This document shows, one piece after another, positions 8,570 through 16,124 of a stretch of DNA of 21,061 nucleotides; within the stretch, counting starts at the first letter, position 1, and each line of letters opens with the position of its first letter. A program made the translations under genes and the position numbers. Source of the stretch: Bacteroidales bacterium 45-6 (GTDB lineage: Bacteria; Bacteroidota; Bacteroidia; Bacteroidales; Dysgonomonadaceae); NCBI GenBank assembly GCA_001897035.1, contig MKRS01000094.1:1-21061 (forward strand), written 5' to 3'. Below the pieces are notes generated by a model that saw only the letters and a list, made by a program, of their open reading frames with translations, ran no database searches and was not told where the DNA came from.

Positions 8570-9769
8570 ATGTCTACAAGTCAACTTCACAAAACACTCC
8601 TGTTAAAAGATATAGGGAATATCGCCCTTGTAAATTATGAGCCGGCCGTCCTGTGCGAATTCAATTCAGGATGGCTGATAGAATATCGGATTATGAATCC
8701 CGAAACGGGAAGAATTGAACGTAAACGGCTCAAGTTTGAAAAGATCCGCAAACGGCAGCGGAGCGACAAGGAAGCCCGCAGAATGGCGAGAATATACTGC
8801 AATGCCATCAACGAAAAACTTGAATCGGGATGGAACCCTTATATCGAAGGGAAAAAGGCCAAATCATTTCACAAGATCACAGAGGCACTGAAGGCATTCA
8901 TCAAGGAAAAAGAACTCGATTTCAAGAACGGTGTTTTTCGACACGACTCGATGCGTACCTATCGCTCGCAAATTGACATGCTTGTGACCTGGATCAACAA
9001 TCTGAATCCAAACATGTATGTGGCTAATTTCGATAAGGAAATTGCGCAGCAATATCTTGACTATGTCTACACGAACAAAGAAGTGTCGGCGAGAACCTGG
9101 AATAACTACCTCAAGTTCTTGCGGACAGCATGGGCCTGGCTTATCGAAAAAAACTACTGCAGTGAAAACATATTTCAGAATATTAAACCAAAAGCAGAAA
9201 AGGAAAAGGAACGGGTAATTATCCCTGAAGTCTGGAGTAAGAAGATCATGCAGTACTTCAGGGAAAACATTCCGGAAATGGAACTGGTGTGCGGACTGGT
9301 GTACAATTCATTCATGCGCCCTGCAGAGATATGTCGAACGCAGATCAAGAACGTGAAGCTGGAATCAAATGCGATTTACCTGGCTGGAGATAAAACAAAG
9401 AATTCCCGTGCCCGTTGGTGCTTATTGCCACCACACTTGGTGGATCTTATGAACAAAATAAATTTAGAGAAATTCCCTACAGATCACTACTTATTATCCT
9501 CTTTTCTCCGCCCGGGCAAAACAAAACTTGATACACGGAAGCTCGACAAATATTGGGATAAAATGAGATCGGCCATCGACCTGCCCACAGAAATGAAACT
9601 CTATTCATACCGGGACACGGGGATAACCGACCTCAAAAAGCAAGGGTTTTCAAATTTGTTCATCTCGACCATCACAGGACATCTGAATTCCGAAGAAATC
9701 GAAACCTATACACATGCGCCAGACCCGAAGGCTTTGGGATGGGTGCTTGAAGAGTCACGAAAACTATGA
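8570..9769 (+). CDS. int: Tyrosine site-specific integrase (prophage)
   Basis: 399 residues. An N-terminal basic arm-binding region (KRLKFEKIRKRQRSD, about 40-85) is followed by a SAM-like core-binding domain (about 100-220) and a C-terminal catalytic domain. Visible catalytic residues are Arg250 in FMRPAEIC, probable Lys277 in DKTKN, Arg348 in YSYRDTG, His371 in TGHLNS and nucleophile Tyr380 in ETYTH. The usual box-II His (HxxR) is Tyr345 here, which is tolerated in Bacteroidetes integrases. The ATG follows a run of ten A. It catalyses integration and excision by recombination between attP and the bacterial att site, here presumably the tRNA-Ser 3' end 140 bases upstream. It points into the prophage and converges with the tail genes. 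Confidence 0.93.
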   Translation: MSTSQLHKTLLLKDIGNIALVNYEPAVLCEFNSGWLIEYRIMNPETGRIERKRLKFEKIRKRQRSDKEARRMARIYCNAINEKLESGWNPYIEGKKAKSFHKITEALKAFIKEKELDFKNGVFRHDSMRTYRSQIDMLVTWINNLNPNMYVANFDKEIAQQYLDYVYTNKEVSARTWNNYLKFLRTAWAWLIEKNYCSENIFQNIKPKAEKEKERVIIPEVWSKKIMQYFRENIPEMELVCGLVYNSFMRPAEICRTQIKNVKLESNAIYLAGDKTKNSRARWCLLPPHLVDLMNKINLEKFPTDHYLLSSFLRPGKTKLDTRKLDKYWDKMRSAIDLPTEMKLYSYRDTGITDLKKQGFSNLFISTITGHLNSEEIETYTHAPDPKALGWVLEESRKL

Positions 9770-9819
9770 CAAATACAAGGGTGTAATGATAGAAAATTTC
9801 AAAAATAAATCTTTGGATT

Positions 9820-11208
9820 TCAGCCAACTATGAGCGATTCCATCAAATTATTAATCAATCCAACATATTCTGTTAATTCTGAATCTGTTAAGTAGTCACC
9901 ATTTGTAACTAAACAACATGTTGAATCCCCAACCAAATTACTAGTTCCTTGCAGTAATCCTGCGGCTGATTGTACTGTTTCAGCAGTAGTTCCAATTACT
10001 GTTGTGCCAACGAACGAATCATACACGTATGATTTCCCTGTTGAATTATTCACGTCCGCATTAATCAGCACGAGTCCTTTATAAGCTCCTGAATGTGCTT
10101 TTGAAACGCTGAACGAGTTGTAGGCGTTTGCTGAAATAGACGAGCTATTTGCTATTATAGAAGGTGTAGTTGTAGATGCAAACGTAGATGCGAATGAAGT
10201 TGAGGCCTTGAAGAAGACTCCATAATGCATCTTCTTATTTGTTAAATTATAGCCTGTTGTCACAAGTCTTAAATAAATATTAGATATAAGTCCATTTGTT
10301 CCATTCTCAAATGCAAACCCATTGTCTAGAACTGATATTAGAGCGTAAGTTGCCGATATGTTTGTCGTAATTATCAAGTCATGTGCGGCAGATGCTATAT
10401 TATAATTGTATTTGCTTGCTGATGTGGAATTCAACACAGAAGCAGTAAGACCAGTGGTCGCGGGAAATAAAATAGGAATCTGCAATGCTTTTATCTTGCT
10501 TTTCCATGATGCTGCATTCAAACTTGTAAGAAATGTGTCGATGGCTATTGCCTTATCAGCATCCCAAGTTTTCCCCATTACGTTCAACAACGAAGTAGTT
10601 GCAGCATCTAACCCATATTTAACATGCCCGGTGGCAGTTGCTAAATTTCCAGTTCCTGTTGTAGTAATTGTGTAATCAACAGTAACTGTAGGAGTTCCTG
10701 ATATAGTTACTGTTTTTGCTGTAGAATTGATAGCTGCCGTTAATCCAGTTCCTATTAACCCAGTGACTGTGACTCCAGCTGCACCCCCTCCCCATGTATA
10801 TACGATTGGGGTTATAGCTCCTGAAGTTACAACCTGGTTATTAGATCCTGAAGTTAACGTAAGTGTTTGTGCTGGCAGATTAATTGTGATAGAACCGTTT
10901 GCTGTGACGGTATTACTTGATCCTGTCGTAGTGACAACATAGGATATTGATGTAGTAACCGTAGGAGTTCCTGATATAGTTACTGTTTTTGCTGTAGAAT
11001 TGATAGCTGCCGTTAATCCAGTTCCAGTTAACCCAGTCACAGTCACACCCGTTGCATCTCCTCCCCATGTATATACAATAGGGGCTATAGCTACACCAAG
11101 TTCTATATTTTGACTGCTTGAGCCAGATGATATGTATAATTCGGACGATATTATTAATTGCCCTAAATTATTTCGTGAAGCATCAGCTCCAGTTGCTATG
11201 TAAATCAT
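9820..11208 (-). CDS. Phage tail tip or fibre protein with two Ig-like repeats
   Basis: 462 residues, very rich in Thr, Ser, Ala and Gly. A short N-terminal part is followed by two bacterial Ig-like (putative-Ig/PIG type) repeats of about 91 residues, roughly 35-95 and 125-185. Each contains IVYTWGG, GVTVTGL, GTGLTAAINST and KTVTISGTPTV. The C-terminal half (about 190-462) is a Ser/Ala-rich domain I do not recognise; it may form the receptor-binding tip. No catalytic motif is visible. It is the last gene of the minus-strand late region, 20 bases after the SGNH-hydrolase gene, and faces the integrase. A role in binding host surface polysaccharide is inferred from position and composition. Base composition is more AT-rich than the neighbouring tail gene at 13022-14218. 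Confidence 0.65.
   Translation of the reverse strand: MIYIATGADASRNNLGQLIISSELYISSGSSSQNIELGVAIAPIVYTWGGDATGVTVTGLTGTGLTAAINSTAKTVTISGTPTVTTSISYVVTTTGSSNTVTANGSITINLPAQTLTLTSGSNNQVVTSGAITPIVYTWGGGAAGVTVTGLIGTGLTAAINSTAKTVTISGTPTVTVDYTITTTGTGNLATATGHVKYGLDAATTSLLNVMGKTWDADKAIAIDTFLTSLNAASWKSKIKALQIPILFPATTGLTASVLNSTSASKYNYNIASAAHDLIITTNISATYALISVLDNGFAFENGTNGLISNIYLRLVTTGYNLTNKKMHYGVFFKASTSFASTFASTTTPSIIANSSSISANAYNSFSVSKAHSGAYKGLVLINADVNNSTGKSYVYDSFVGTTVIGTTAETVQSAAGLLQGTSNLVGDSTCCLVTNGDYLTDSELTEYVGLINNLMESLIVG
10688..10752. repeat. 65-base direct repeat, copy 1
   Basis: Identical over 65 bases to 10961-11025. The offset is 273 bases (91 codons), so the copies are in frame and encode the matching core of the two Ig-like domains. 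Flanking sequence stays similar but diverged for some 70 more bases. Confidence 0.95.
10961..11025. repeat. 65-base direct repeat, copy 2
   Basis: Second copy of the repeat at 10688-10752, encoding the first Ig-like domain of the protein because the gene is on the minus strand. Such identity at third codon positions points to recent duplication or gene conversion. Confidence 0.95.
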
Positions 11209-11228
11209 ATTTATATTTTTATTTATAA

Positions 11229-13001
11229 TTAATATAAATCGGCTAATTCATTGCCCCAAAGTGCGTAACCAGCTGCAAGAGGATGCACATTATTCTGCGA
11301 ATAATATGTTGGAAACAAATTGTAATAATTCAATTTCGTGAGCTTATGCAGTTCTATGATGCGGATTCTCATTAAGTCTGCGAATATCTTAAGCCCTTCG
11401 TAACTTGTAAATATGTTTGCATTCGATGTGTTGGCATAAAAAGCATTGATATCAAAATAGTATATACCTGAACCAGGGTATGATTCAACTAAATATGAAT
11501 TAGATGCTGAAGGAACAAGGGATATGTTAAAATTAGGAGGGGTCCAAATTACTAATTTTGTGTTTTTAAAGTTCTCTTGAAGAAATTCAACCAGCCCCTT
11601 CATGCAGGCATAAAGTGATGACCCACCCTGCGACAGAACCCAATATGTAGCATCACTCCACTTCGTGAGATCATACGAATTGAAATACCAGTCAATAATA
11701 TTAGTAGTATTTGTCATTGAGACATCACTCATTATTAACCCAGTGCTTCCAGCATTAAATGTAATTGTAGGTTGCACTGCAGCATTAGCTCCTGTGTAAA
11801 TAAGCTCTATCGTTCCAGAAGTTCTTGTTTGACCCTTTGTTGTCCAATTAGTCCAATTTGCCACGTATTCATTGAAGGCCCAGTCATTCAGTGCCGTTAC
11901 CGCTTGAACAAGAGTTTCTCCATTAGTGACATTCACTGCAAAATTTTGACCATTGATTGTTAAGGTAACTGTTCCAGCAGTAAGTGTTCCCGCAGATGTG
12001 AAACTGACTGTAGTCTTATATGTGTTATAGTTTACACGAATGACTGTCTTCAACGTAGGAACTAAAGTAGCTTTATACGCAGCTAAATCTGCTGCTTGAG
12101 TAGCGTAATAAGACTGTAAGGAAGCGTATGTCGTTGGAAACAATTTGAAATTCTGATAGTCCTGCGGCACAAAGGTATTGAAATCGGTTGATGGCTTGAT
12201 AAAATGCGTATTCTCTATCAATATAAGGTCAACGATCTTATTGTTTTCAGAACAATATTCTTTCAAAGCCTTTGCGTAGCCCATCATGTGCCCAGTATCA
12301 TAATAGTCTGGTTTATGATCTATCAGATACTGCTGAATGGTAGAGCTATATGAAGCTCCAGTTGCCGTACAAAAAGCTGGCAACCACGGCTGATTCATGT
12401 GCGAATCTCCCAAACTAACAACAAATTTTCCGTCTAATTTTTTTGTCGATGTACCACTATTACCGCTACTATTTGCTGTAATATCATTACCATCTTTATC
12501 GATAAATGCAGTTGCCTGTATTCCTTCGGGTGTAACTTTAGCCATTACATTTCCTTGTTCGTCAACAAAATAATGTCCATCAGAATGACCTTCATTTACA
12601 TTTGAATTAGATAATTTTGATGAATCCAAATCATCAATCCTGCTTTCAAGAGTTTTCGCAGTACCTGTGAATCCCCCTTTATCCAGCTTAGCACCAAGCA
12701 AATCCACTACCTTCACCCCTTCCGGATAACTTTCTAAGACCTTGAAAACCTCTGAAATTGTATTCAATACATTGTCTGGATTGTCATTCAGTAAATTGAC
12801 AAGCGTGGCAAGGTTAGCCTTATCCACATTTGAAAAATCATTGGTTGATAAACCCTTTCCCGACTCCTTGCCTTGTTTTGTGTCAATAAAATTTACAATA
12901 TCCCGGAGCAGAGATCCGATCCGAACATTGCTGTTCATATTCTCCACTTGTTCATTGTAAACCTGTAATGCCCGTGTGAGCAATTCTGAAAGTGTAGCCA
13001 T
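11229..13001 (-). CDS. Phage tail-associated SGNH/GDSL hydrolase
   Basis: 590 residues. The N-terminus (1-100; LSELLTRALQVYNEQVENMN) is helical and resembles virion-attachment regions of Bacteroidetes tail fibres. A short beta region (about 120-180, with GHSDGHYFVDEQGNVMAKV) follows. The SGNH fold starts at KFVVSLGDSHMN with nucleophile Ser200 and closes with NNVHPLAAGYALWG, giving His573. The residue three before His is Asn570 where Asp is usual. A beta-rich segment (about 330-430, with GTVTLTINGQNFAVNV) interrupts the hydrolase. Such enzymes on tails often deacetylate or de-esterify surface glycans; the substrate here is unknown. It lies 20 bases downstream of the tail gene that starts at 14218 and 20 bases before the Ig-repeat gene. 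Confidence 0.78.
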   Translation of the reverse strand: MATLSELLTRALQVYNEQVENMNSNVRIGSLLRDIVNFIDTKQGKESGKGLSTNDFSNVDKANLATLVNLLNDNPDNVLNTISEVFKVLESYPEGVKVVDLLGAKLDKGGFTGTAKTLESRIDDLDSSKLSNSNVNEGHSDGHYFVDEQGNVMAKVTPEGIQATAFIDKDGNDITANSSGNSGTSTKKLDGKFVVSLGDSHMNQPWLPAFCTATGASYSSTIQQYLIDHKPDYYDTGHMMGYAKALKEYCSENNKIVDLILIENTHFIKPSTDFNTFVPQDYQNFKLFPTTYASLQSYYATQAADLAAYKATLVPTLKTVIRVNYNTYKTTVSFTSAGTLTAGTVTLTINGQNFAVNVTNGETLVQAVTALNDWAFNEYVANWTNWTTKGQTRTSGTIELIYTGANAAVQPTITFNAGSTGLIMSDVSMTNTTNIIDWYFNSYDLTKWSDATYWVLSQGGSSLYACMKGLVEFLQENFKNTKLVIWTPPNFNISLVPSASNSYLVESYPGSGIYYFDINAFYANTSNANIFTSYEGLKIFADLMRIRIIELHKLTKLNYYNLFPTYYSQNNVHPLAAGYALWGNELADLY

Positions 13002-13021
13002 ATATATTATAAATTAATAAA

Positions 13022-14218
13022 TTACATAAAATCAACAGTATAAGTTTTATCGAATGTCTCATTATAGATGCCCAGTTCATCCAGCGACGCGCGATCCAGC
13101 TCTGGCGAAACATACTTCCCTGATCCCACCTCCGTCACCACCAGGGCCACGGATGTGGGGGCTATTTTCTTCTGACGGTAGGCCATCTTGTCGGCTTTTA
13201 CGGTACAGCGGAAATATGTTCCGTCCGGATAATAGAAATAAGCTTCATCCGAACAGACCAAATCCCGGACAAAGAGCAGGTCATCCTTCGACTTGTAGCC
13301 CGTCTCCACCTTGATCGTTTCCGTCATCGGCACCCGGTCGCGGCGGTTCTCGTAGAAATTGGAACCGGTCAATTCCTTCCAGATGGTTTCGTCCCCAAAC
13401 TCGGGTTCGTGGCTGGCCACGCCAATGACCTCCAAGACTTCGAAAGCCCCAAGGCTATTCCGGAAGCGGATCCTGTAGCGTTCTTCAGTCGTTTTATTTT
13501 CCCCGATCAGGAAGGTGAAGGCAAGCGCAGTACCTACCAGCACTTCAATTTTCAGGGCATTTTCTGAAAAATCACTTAAGAATTGGTCCTTGACTTTATA
13601 TATGTCTAGGAGGCATATAGTTCCTTCAATCTGAGTCACAGCCTCTACAGAATTTCCAGATCCGGATCGAAAGGAAATTACACCTAATGGATGCAAGAAA
13701 AGAAACGGGTACATTTCCGATTCCTTCAGCCTGACCACGTTCCTGTGTGTCCGGGTGGTGAAAAGGAAATTCCGTGTAGCCACATTGAGTCGGAAGGAAA
13801 AAATATCCTGGCTGTTTTTAGCCAACAAGGCAAGCGTCTGGTCGTTTACGCCTCCCGGAAATGCGGTTCCGGAAAAGATGTAATCATTATAAACAGGAGT
13901 ATCATTTATGAAGAAAATAAACACCGAATCCTTAATCGTGAAGGTGAACGGCACAGAATGCCCCGCGAAAGGAGTCACCATTCCAAGACCTTGTGGAAAC
14001 GAATCGGCAAGGTTCGTTTTGAACAGAAAGCCCGAAATATCCACCTTGCAGCGATATACTCCGTCTTTCAGGAAAGGATAATAAGATTGCGTGAACGTCT
14101 CCCCGTTGCAGGAGATGCTCACGTCGATTGCACCATATACAGCCGTTTGCAACTCGAAAACCACAGGGTTTCCGAGAAAGCAATATGGACCGGGAGTTTT
14201 CAGAACGGTGACTTCCAT
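13022..14218 (-). CDS. Phage tail protein of unknown role
   Basis: 398 residues from the ATG at 14218. This start (MEVTVLKTPGPYCFLGNP) is preferred to a possible one at 14287 because it is preceded by AAGAAG and overlaps the upstream gene by only 19 bases, fitting the coupled layout of this operon. The protein looks beta-rich throughout: repeated aromatic strands such as VVFELQTAVYGAIDVSI and VPFTFTIKDSVFIFFIND, with no signal peptide and few helices. I do not recognise a named domain. Its place between the lysis cassette and the fibre hydrolase suggests a tail or fibre-connector protein, but this is inference. GC content looks higher than in the two fibre genes downstream. Confidence 0.72.
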   Translation of the reverse strand: MEVTVLKTPGPYCFLGNPVVFELQTAVYGAIDVSISCNGETFTQSYYPFLKDGVYRCKVDISGFLFKTNLADSFPQGLGMVTPFAGHSVPFTFTIKDSVFIFFINDTPVYNDYIFSGTAFPGGVNDQTLALLAKNSQDIFSFRLNVATRNFLFTTRTHRNVVRLKESEMYPFLFLHPLGVISFRSGSGNSVEAVTQIEGTICLLDIYKVKDQFLSDFSENALKIEVLVGTALAFTFLIGENKTTEERYRIRFRNSLGAFEVLEVIGVASHEPEFGDETIWKELTGSNFYENRRDRVPMTETIKVETGYKSKDDLLFVRDLVCSDEAYFYYPDGTYFRCTVKADKMAYRQKKIAPTSVALVVTEVGSGKYVSPELDRASLDELGIYNETFDKTYTVDFM

Positions 14219-14706
14219 ATCTTCTTTTTGATCAAAATAAATGGAACTATAATTAGCAGGCCGATAACAAGCGATATATATATCCATTCACGGCCCTGCA
14301 CAGGCCGTGAATCTGTCTTATTATCCGTCTTCGTCTCGGATTTTGAGTCCGATTCCTTCATGCTTGATTCCCTGACAGAAGATGTACCTACGGAAACCGC
14401 AGATGATCGTCCTGTGCTAATAGCCAGCTTAGCAGATCCAGCTTTCCTCCACCGTTCTGATACGCTTCGTATTCTGCCCGAGTCTGAATAGACAGTTGTT
14501 CGCTCGTAGGTTGATTCCGTAGCGACTGCCGTTGAAGAGTCTCGATTTTCAAGAACTGTTCGGCCGCTATCTGCTGCATGTCTGACAGCAGCTTTAAAAA
14601 CCTTTTCCGTTCCGGAAGATACAGCAGTCGTACTGCTACTTGAGCTCCGACAACCGCACTGGACAGCGCAAAGAGCAATAAGGATAAGTAAAATTCCATA
14701 TTTCAT
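14200..14706 (-). CDS. Spanin-like lipoprotein with C-terminal membrane helix (candidate u-spanin)
   Basis: 168 residues. The N-terminus MKYGILLILIALCAVQ is hydrophobic and leads to Cys17-Gly-Cys19 followed by RSSSSSTT, like a loose lipoprotein signal (Cys19 has Gly at -1). A long polar Ser/Thr/Lys/Glu-rich linker (20-138) follows. Residues 141-159 (WIYISLVIGLLIIVPFILI) form a membrane helix followed by a basic tail. An outer-membrane lipid anchor plus an inner-membrane helix in one chain is the plan of unimolecular spanins such as T1 gp11, which fuse the two membranes at the end of lysis. The ATG overlaps the amidase stop as ATGA, and the 3' end overlaps the next tail gene by 19 bases. A second reading frame starts 7 bases later. 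The spanin role is inferred from topology and position. Confidence 0.68.
   Translation of the reverse strand: MKYGILLILIALCAVQCGCRSSSSSTTAVSSGTEKVFKAAVRHAADSGRTVLENRDSSTAVATESTYERTTVYSDSGRIRSVSERWRKAGSAKLAISTGRSSAVSVGTSSVRESSMKESDSKSETKTDNKTDSRPVQGREWIYISLVIGLLIIVPFILIKKKIWKSPF
14388..14699 (-). CDS. Overlapping +1-frame ORF: small membrane-anchored helical protein
   Basis: 103 codons in the +1 frame within the spanin-like gene, starting at the ATG 7 bases after its start. The product has a hydrophobic N-terminus (about 3-23; FYLSLLLFALSSAVVGAQVA), a basic turn (YLPERKRF), an amphipathic helical stretch rich in Gln, Glu and Leu (LLSDMQQIAAEQFLKIETLQ), and a tail with EYEAYQNGGGKLDLLSWLLA. 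This is the plan of an i-spanin (Rz-like) or a small pinholin or antiholin, and it reads like a real protein rather than random translation. Overlapping frames are well known for spanin genes (Rz1 within Rz). Alternatively it is an accidental open frame; the shared hydrophobic start favours chance in part, since a +1 shift of such codons can stay hydrophobic. Confidence 0.45.
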   Translation of the reverse strand: MEFYLSLLLFALSSAVVGAQVAVRLLYLPERKRFLKLLSDMQQIAAEQFLKIETLQRQSLRNQPTSEQLSIQTRAEYEAYQNGGGKLDLLSWLLAQDDHLRFP

Positions 14707-15317
14707 TTTTTTGAAGTTATGTAGTTGTTAGACAATTCAAAACCTTTGATTAATGCTTCGACCACCTTTGCATTGAATGCTGGGTCCGACAGCAGCTCCA
14801 CGTCATCCCGGTTGTCCTGGAACATGCACTCGATTAGGTTGGCCGAATACCCGCCCATCAGCACGGTGAAGTTGTCTTCGTAGTCTCGCTGCAGGTATTC
14901 CGGCGAGTACTGCCGGTGCTTCACCTCGGGGATCACTTCCTTGAATGCCTGGATAAAACAGTCTGCGAAAATGTCGCTGGTGGTGCGACCCTTGGATGTC
15001 CACACCGATATGCCGGATGCCTTCATCCACTGGCTTCCATCTCCTGAAGCATCGTTGTGCAGCGACAGCAAAAAAGGTATAAGATCCGGATGCTGTTTGG
15101 CCAAAAGCGTGCCGGCATTCTTCCTGGCGGAAAGGCCGATTTCTTTTTCCGTTGTGTTTGTCCATACAACGGTATAACCCAATGCCTCCAACCTTGGGGC
15201 AAGTTCACGAAGTCGCTCACGACTCCACTTATATTCGCGGTGTTTGCCGTCAGGCGAGCGTTTGCCCGGCACTTCTATTCCATGTGCCGGATCCAGGATA
15301 ATTAATAATTTTTTCAT
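14703..15317 (-). CDS. N-acetylmuramoyl-L-alanine amidase (Amidase_3 endolysin)
   Basis: 204 residues from the ATG at 15317, which overlaps the holin stop as ATGA; an upstream ATG at 15356 would add 13 unconserved residues. It is a single Amidase_3 domain, a zinc amidase that cuts the link between MurNAc and the stem peptide. Probable zinc ligands are His12 (LDPAHG), Glu28 (HREYKW) and His87 (LHNDAS), with catalytic Glu163 in NLIECMFQDN. There is no signal peptide and no separate cell-wall-binding domain, so release through the holin is expected. It lies between the holin and spanin-like genes, making a compact lysis cassette with 4-base overlaps on both sides. Confidence 0.92.
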   Translation of the reverse strand: MKKLLIILDPAHGIEVPGKRSPDGKHREYKWSRERLRELAPRLEALGYTVVWTNTTEKEIGLSARKNAGTLLAKQHPDLIPFLLSLHNDASGDGSQWMKASGISVWTSKGRTTSDIFADCFIQAFKEVIPEVKHRQYSPEYLQRDYEDNFTVLMGGYSANLIECMFQDNRDDVELLSDPAFNAKVVEALIKGFELSNNYITSKK

Positions 15318-15871
15318 TTGAATCGATCGGTTAGTAGTGAAATGAATTTTTTCCAAAAGCCTTGGATTACTTCAATCAGGGCTGTTTTCGGTTGCCCGTC
15401 GATCACCGATTTGTTTTCGAGAATCGAAGTAAGATGTTCAACCAGGAACATGGTGATCGTGGACAGGAAGACTATTTTAAAAAAAGCATAGGCCAGCACG
15501 TCAAATAAGTTGGTGCGAGCCATATATTCTTTTTCGAAAGCGTGGATTATATAAAATATGATTGCCCAAAGAGCGAGCTTTAGGACGCAGCGGGAAAACT
15601 TGAAGCTCTCGAAAGGCTTGCCTTGCTTTTTTGAGGCTTTGATACCCGTATAAATCTCCAAGGCCACGGCCACGAGCATCGCTAACCCAAGTTCGGGACC
15701 AAATCCAAACAGGTAACTAACTCCCCCGGAAATGGAAGACAAGAGAAGCGTAAGGAATTGGAGGTTATATTTCCAACTTGGAAACATCGATAGGATCAAT
15801 TCCTTGATTGACCCGTAATCGTAAGATTCTAATAATTTGATGATAGGTCTCATAGTCGTTTTTTGTTTCAA
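15314..15871 (-). CDS. Phage holin
   Basis: 185 residues with about four hydrophobic segments (37-56, 58-75, 95-111, 124-146) and a charged, partly amphipathic C-terminus (WKKFISLLTDRFK). The segment ELGLAMLVAVALEIYTGIKASKKQGKPFESFKF, split over residues 60-92, resembles the phage_holin_4 (toxin secretion/phage lysis holin) family. It would form the inner-membrane lesion that lets the amidase reach peptidoglycan. It is first in the lysis operon; its stop overlaps the amidase start. A strong terminator for the upstream operon lies 33-72 bases before its start, and no clear promoter is seen after it. Confidence 0.85.
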   Translation of the reverse strand: MKQKTTMRPIIKLLESYDYGSIKELILSMFPSWKYNLQFLTLLLSSISGGVSYLFGFGPELGLAMLVAVALEIYTGIKASKKQGKPFESFKFSRCVLKLALWAIIFYIIHAFEKEYMARTNLFDVLAYAFFKIVFLSTITMFLVEHLTSILENKSVIDGQPKTALIEVIQGFWKKFISLLTDRFK

Positions 15872-15903
15872 AAGTCACTATTTAGGGGGTGATCTTAAAG
15901 GAC

Positions 15904-15943
15904 AAAAAAAAAGAGCGGCGACCCATCGCAGGCCACCGCTCTT
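15904..15943 (-). terminator. Terminator of the small-gene operon
   Basis: On the minus strand the stem AAGAGCGG (15943-15936) pairs with CCGCTCTT (15918-15911) and is followed by a run of T (A at 15904-15910 on the plus strand). It ends the transcript of the 18487-16002 operon just before the holin. Confidence 0.85.
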
Positions 15944-16001
15944 GATAAAATAAATATAAAAGTAATTGAGTAAATGCAACACCCTCTCGGGCTTATGTAG
16001 T

Positions 16002-16124
16002 TTATCTTAATAGCGCATCGAGGATTTCCCGAAGCCTCAGGTATGCGAATTCCTTTTCTTCCTCGCTCCTATTTGGGTTGTGGAGCATCTCAAGCAGGCA
16101 AATAGCTTCGTCGTAGGTAATCAT
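16002..16124 (-). CDS. Small phage protein, 40 residues
   Basis: 40 codons, starting at the ATG that overlaps the stop of the preceding gene as ATGA (16121-16124). The product begins MITYDEAICLLEMLHNP and continues with an acidic and basic helical stretch (EEEKEFAYLRLREILDALL). It is probably all alpha-helical, with no membrane segment. The exact 4-base overlap, the clean stop at 16002 and the terminator 59 bases further on support a real last gene of the operon. I do not recognise a family. It may be a small DNA- or protein-binding accessory factor; that is speculation. Confidence 0.7.
   Translation of the reverse strand: MITYDEAICLLEMLHNPNRSEEEKEFAYLRLREILDALLR

Noticed and set aside
14219..14287. 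Longer start for the tail gene at 13022-14218
   Set aside because: The ATG at 14218 has AAGAAG in front of it and a short coupled overlap; the extension would overlap the spanin-like gene by 88 bases.
13691..14491. Plus-strand open frame of 266 codons opposite the tail and spanin-like genes
   Set aside because: It runs antisense to well-supported genes and crosses two of them, its translation has no domain pattern, and it has no promoter or spacing support.
14803..15165. Second frame of 120 codons inside the amidase gene
   Set aside because: Unlike the overlap in the spanin-like gene, it lacks a well-placed start and reads as His/Arg-rich random translation.
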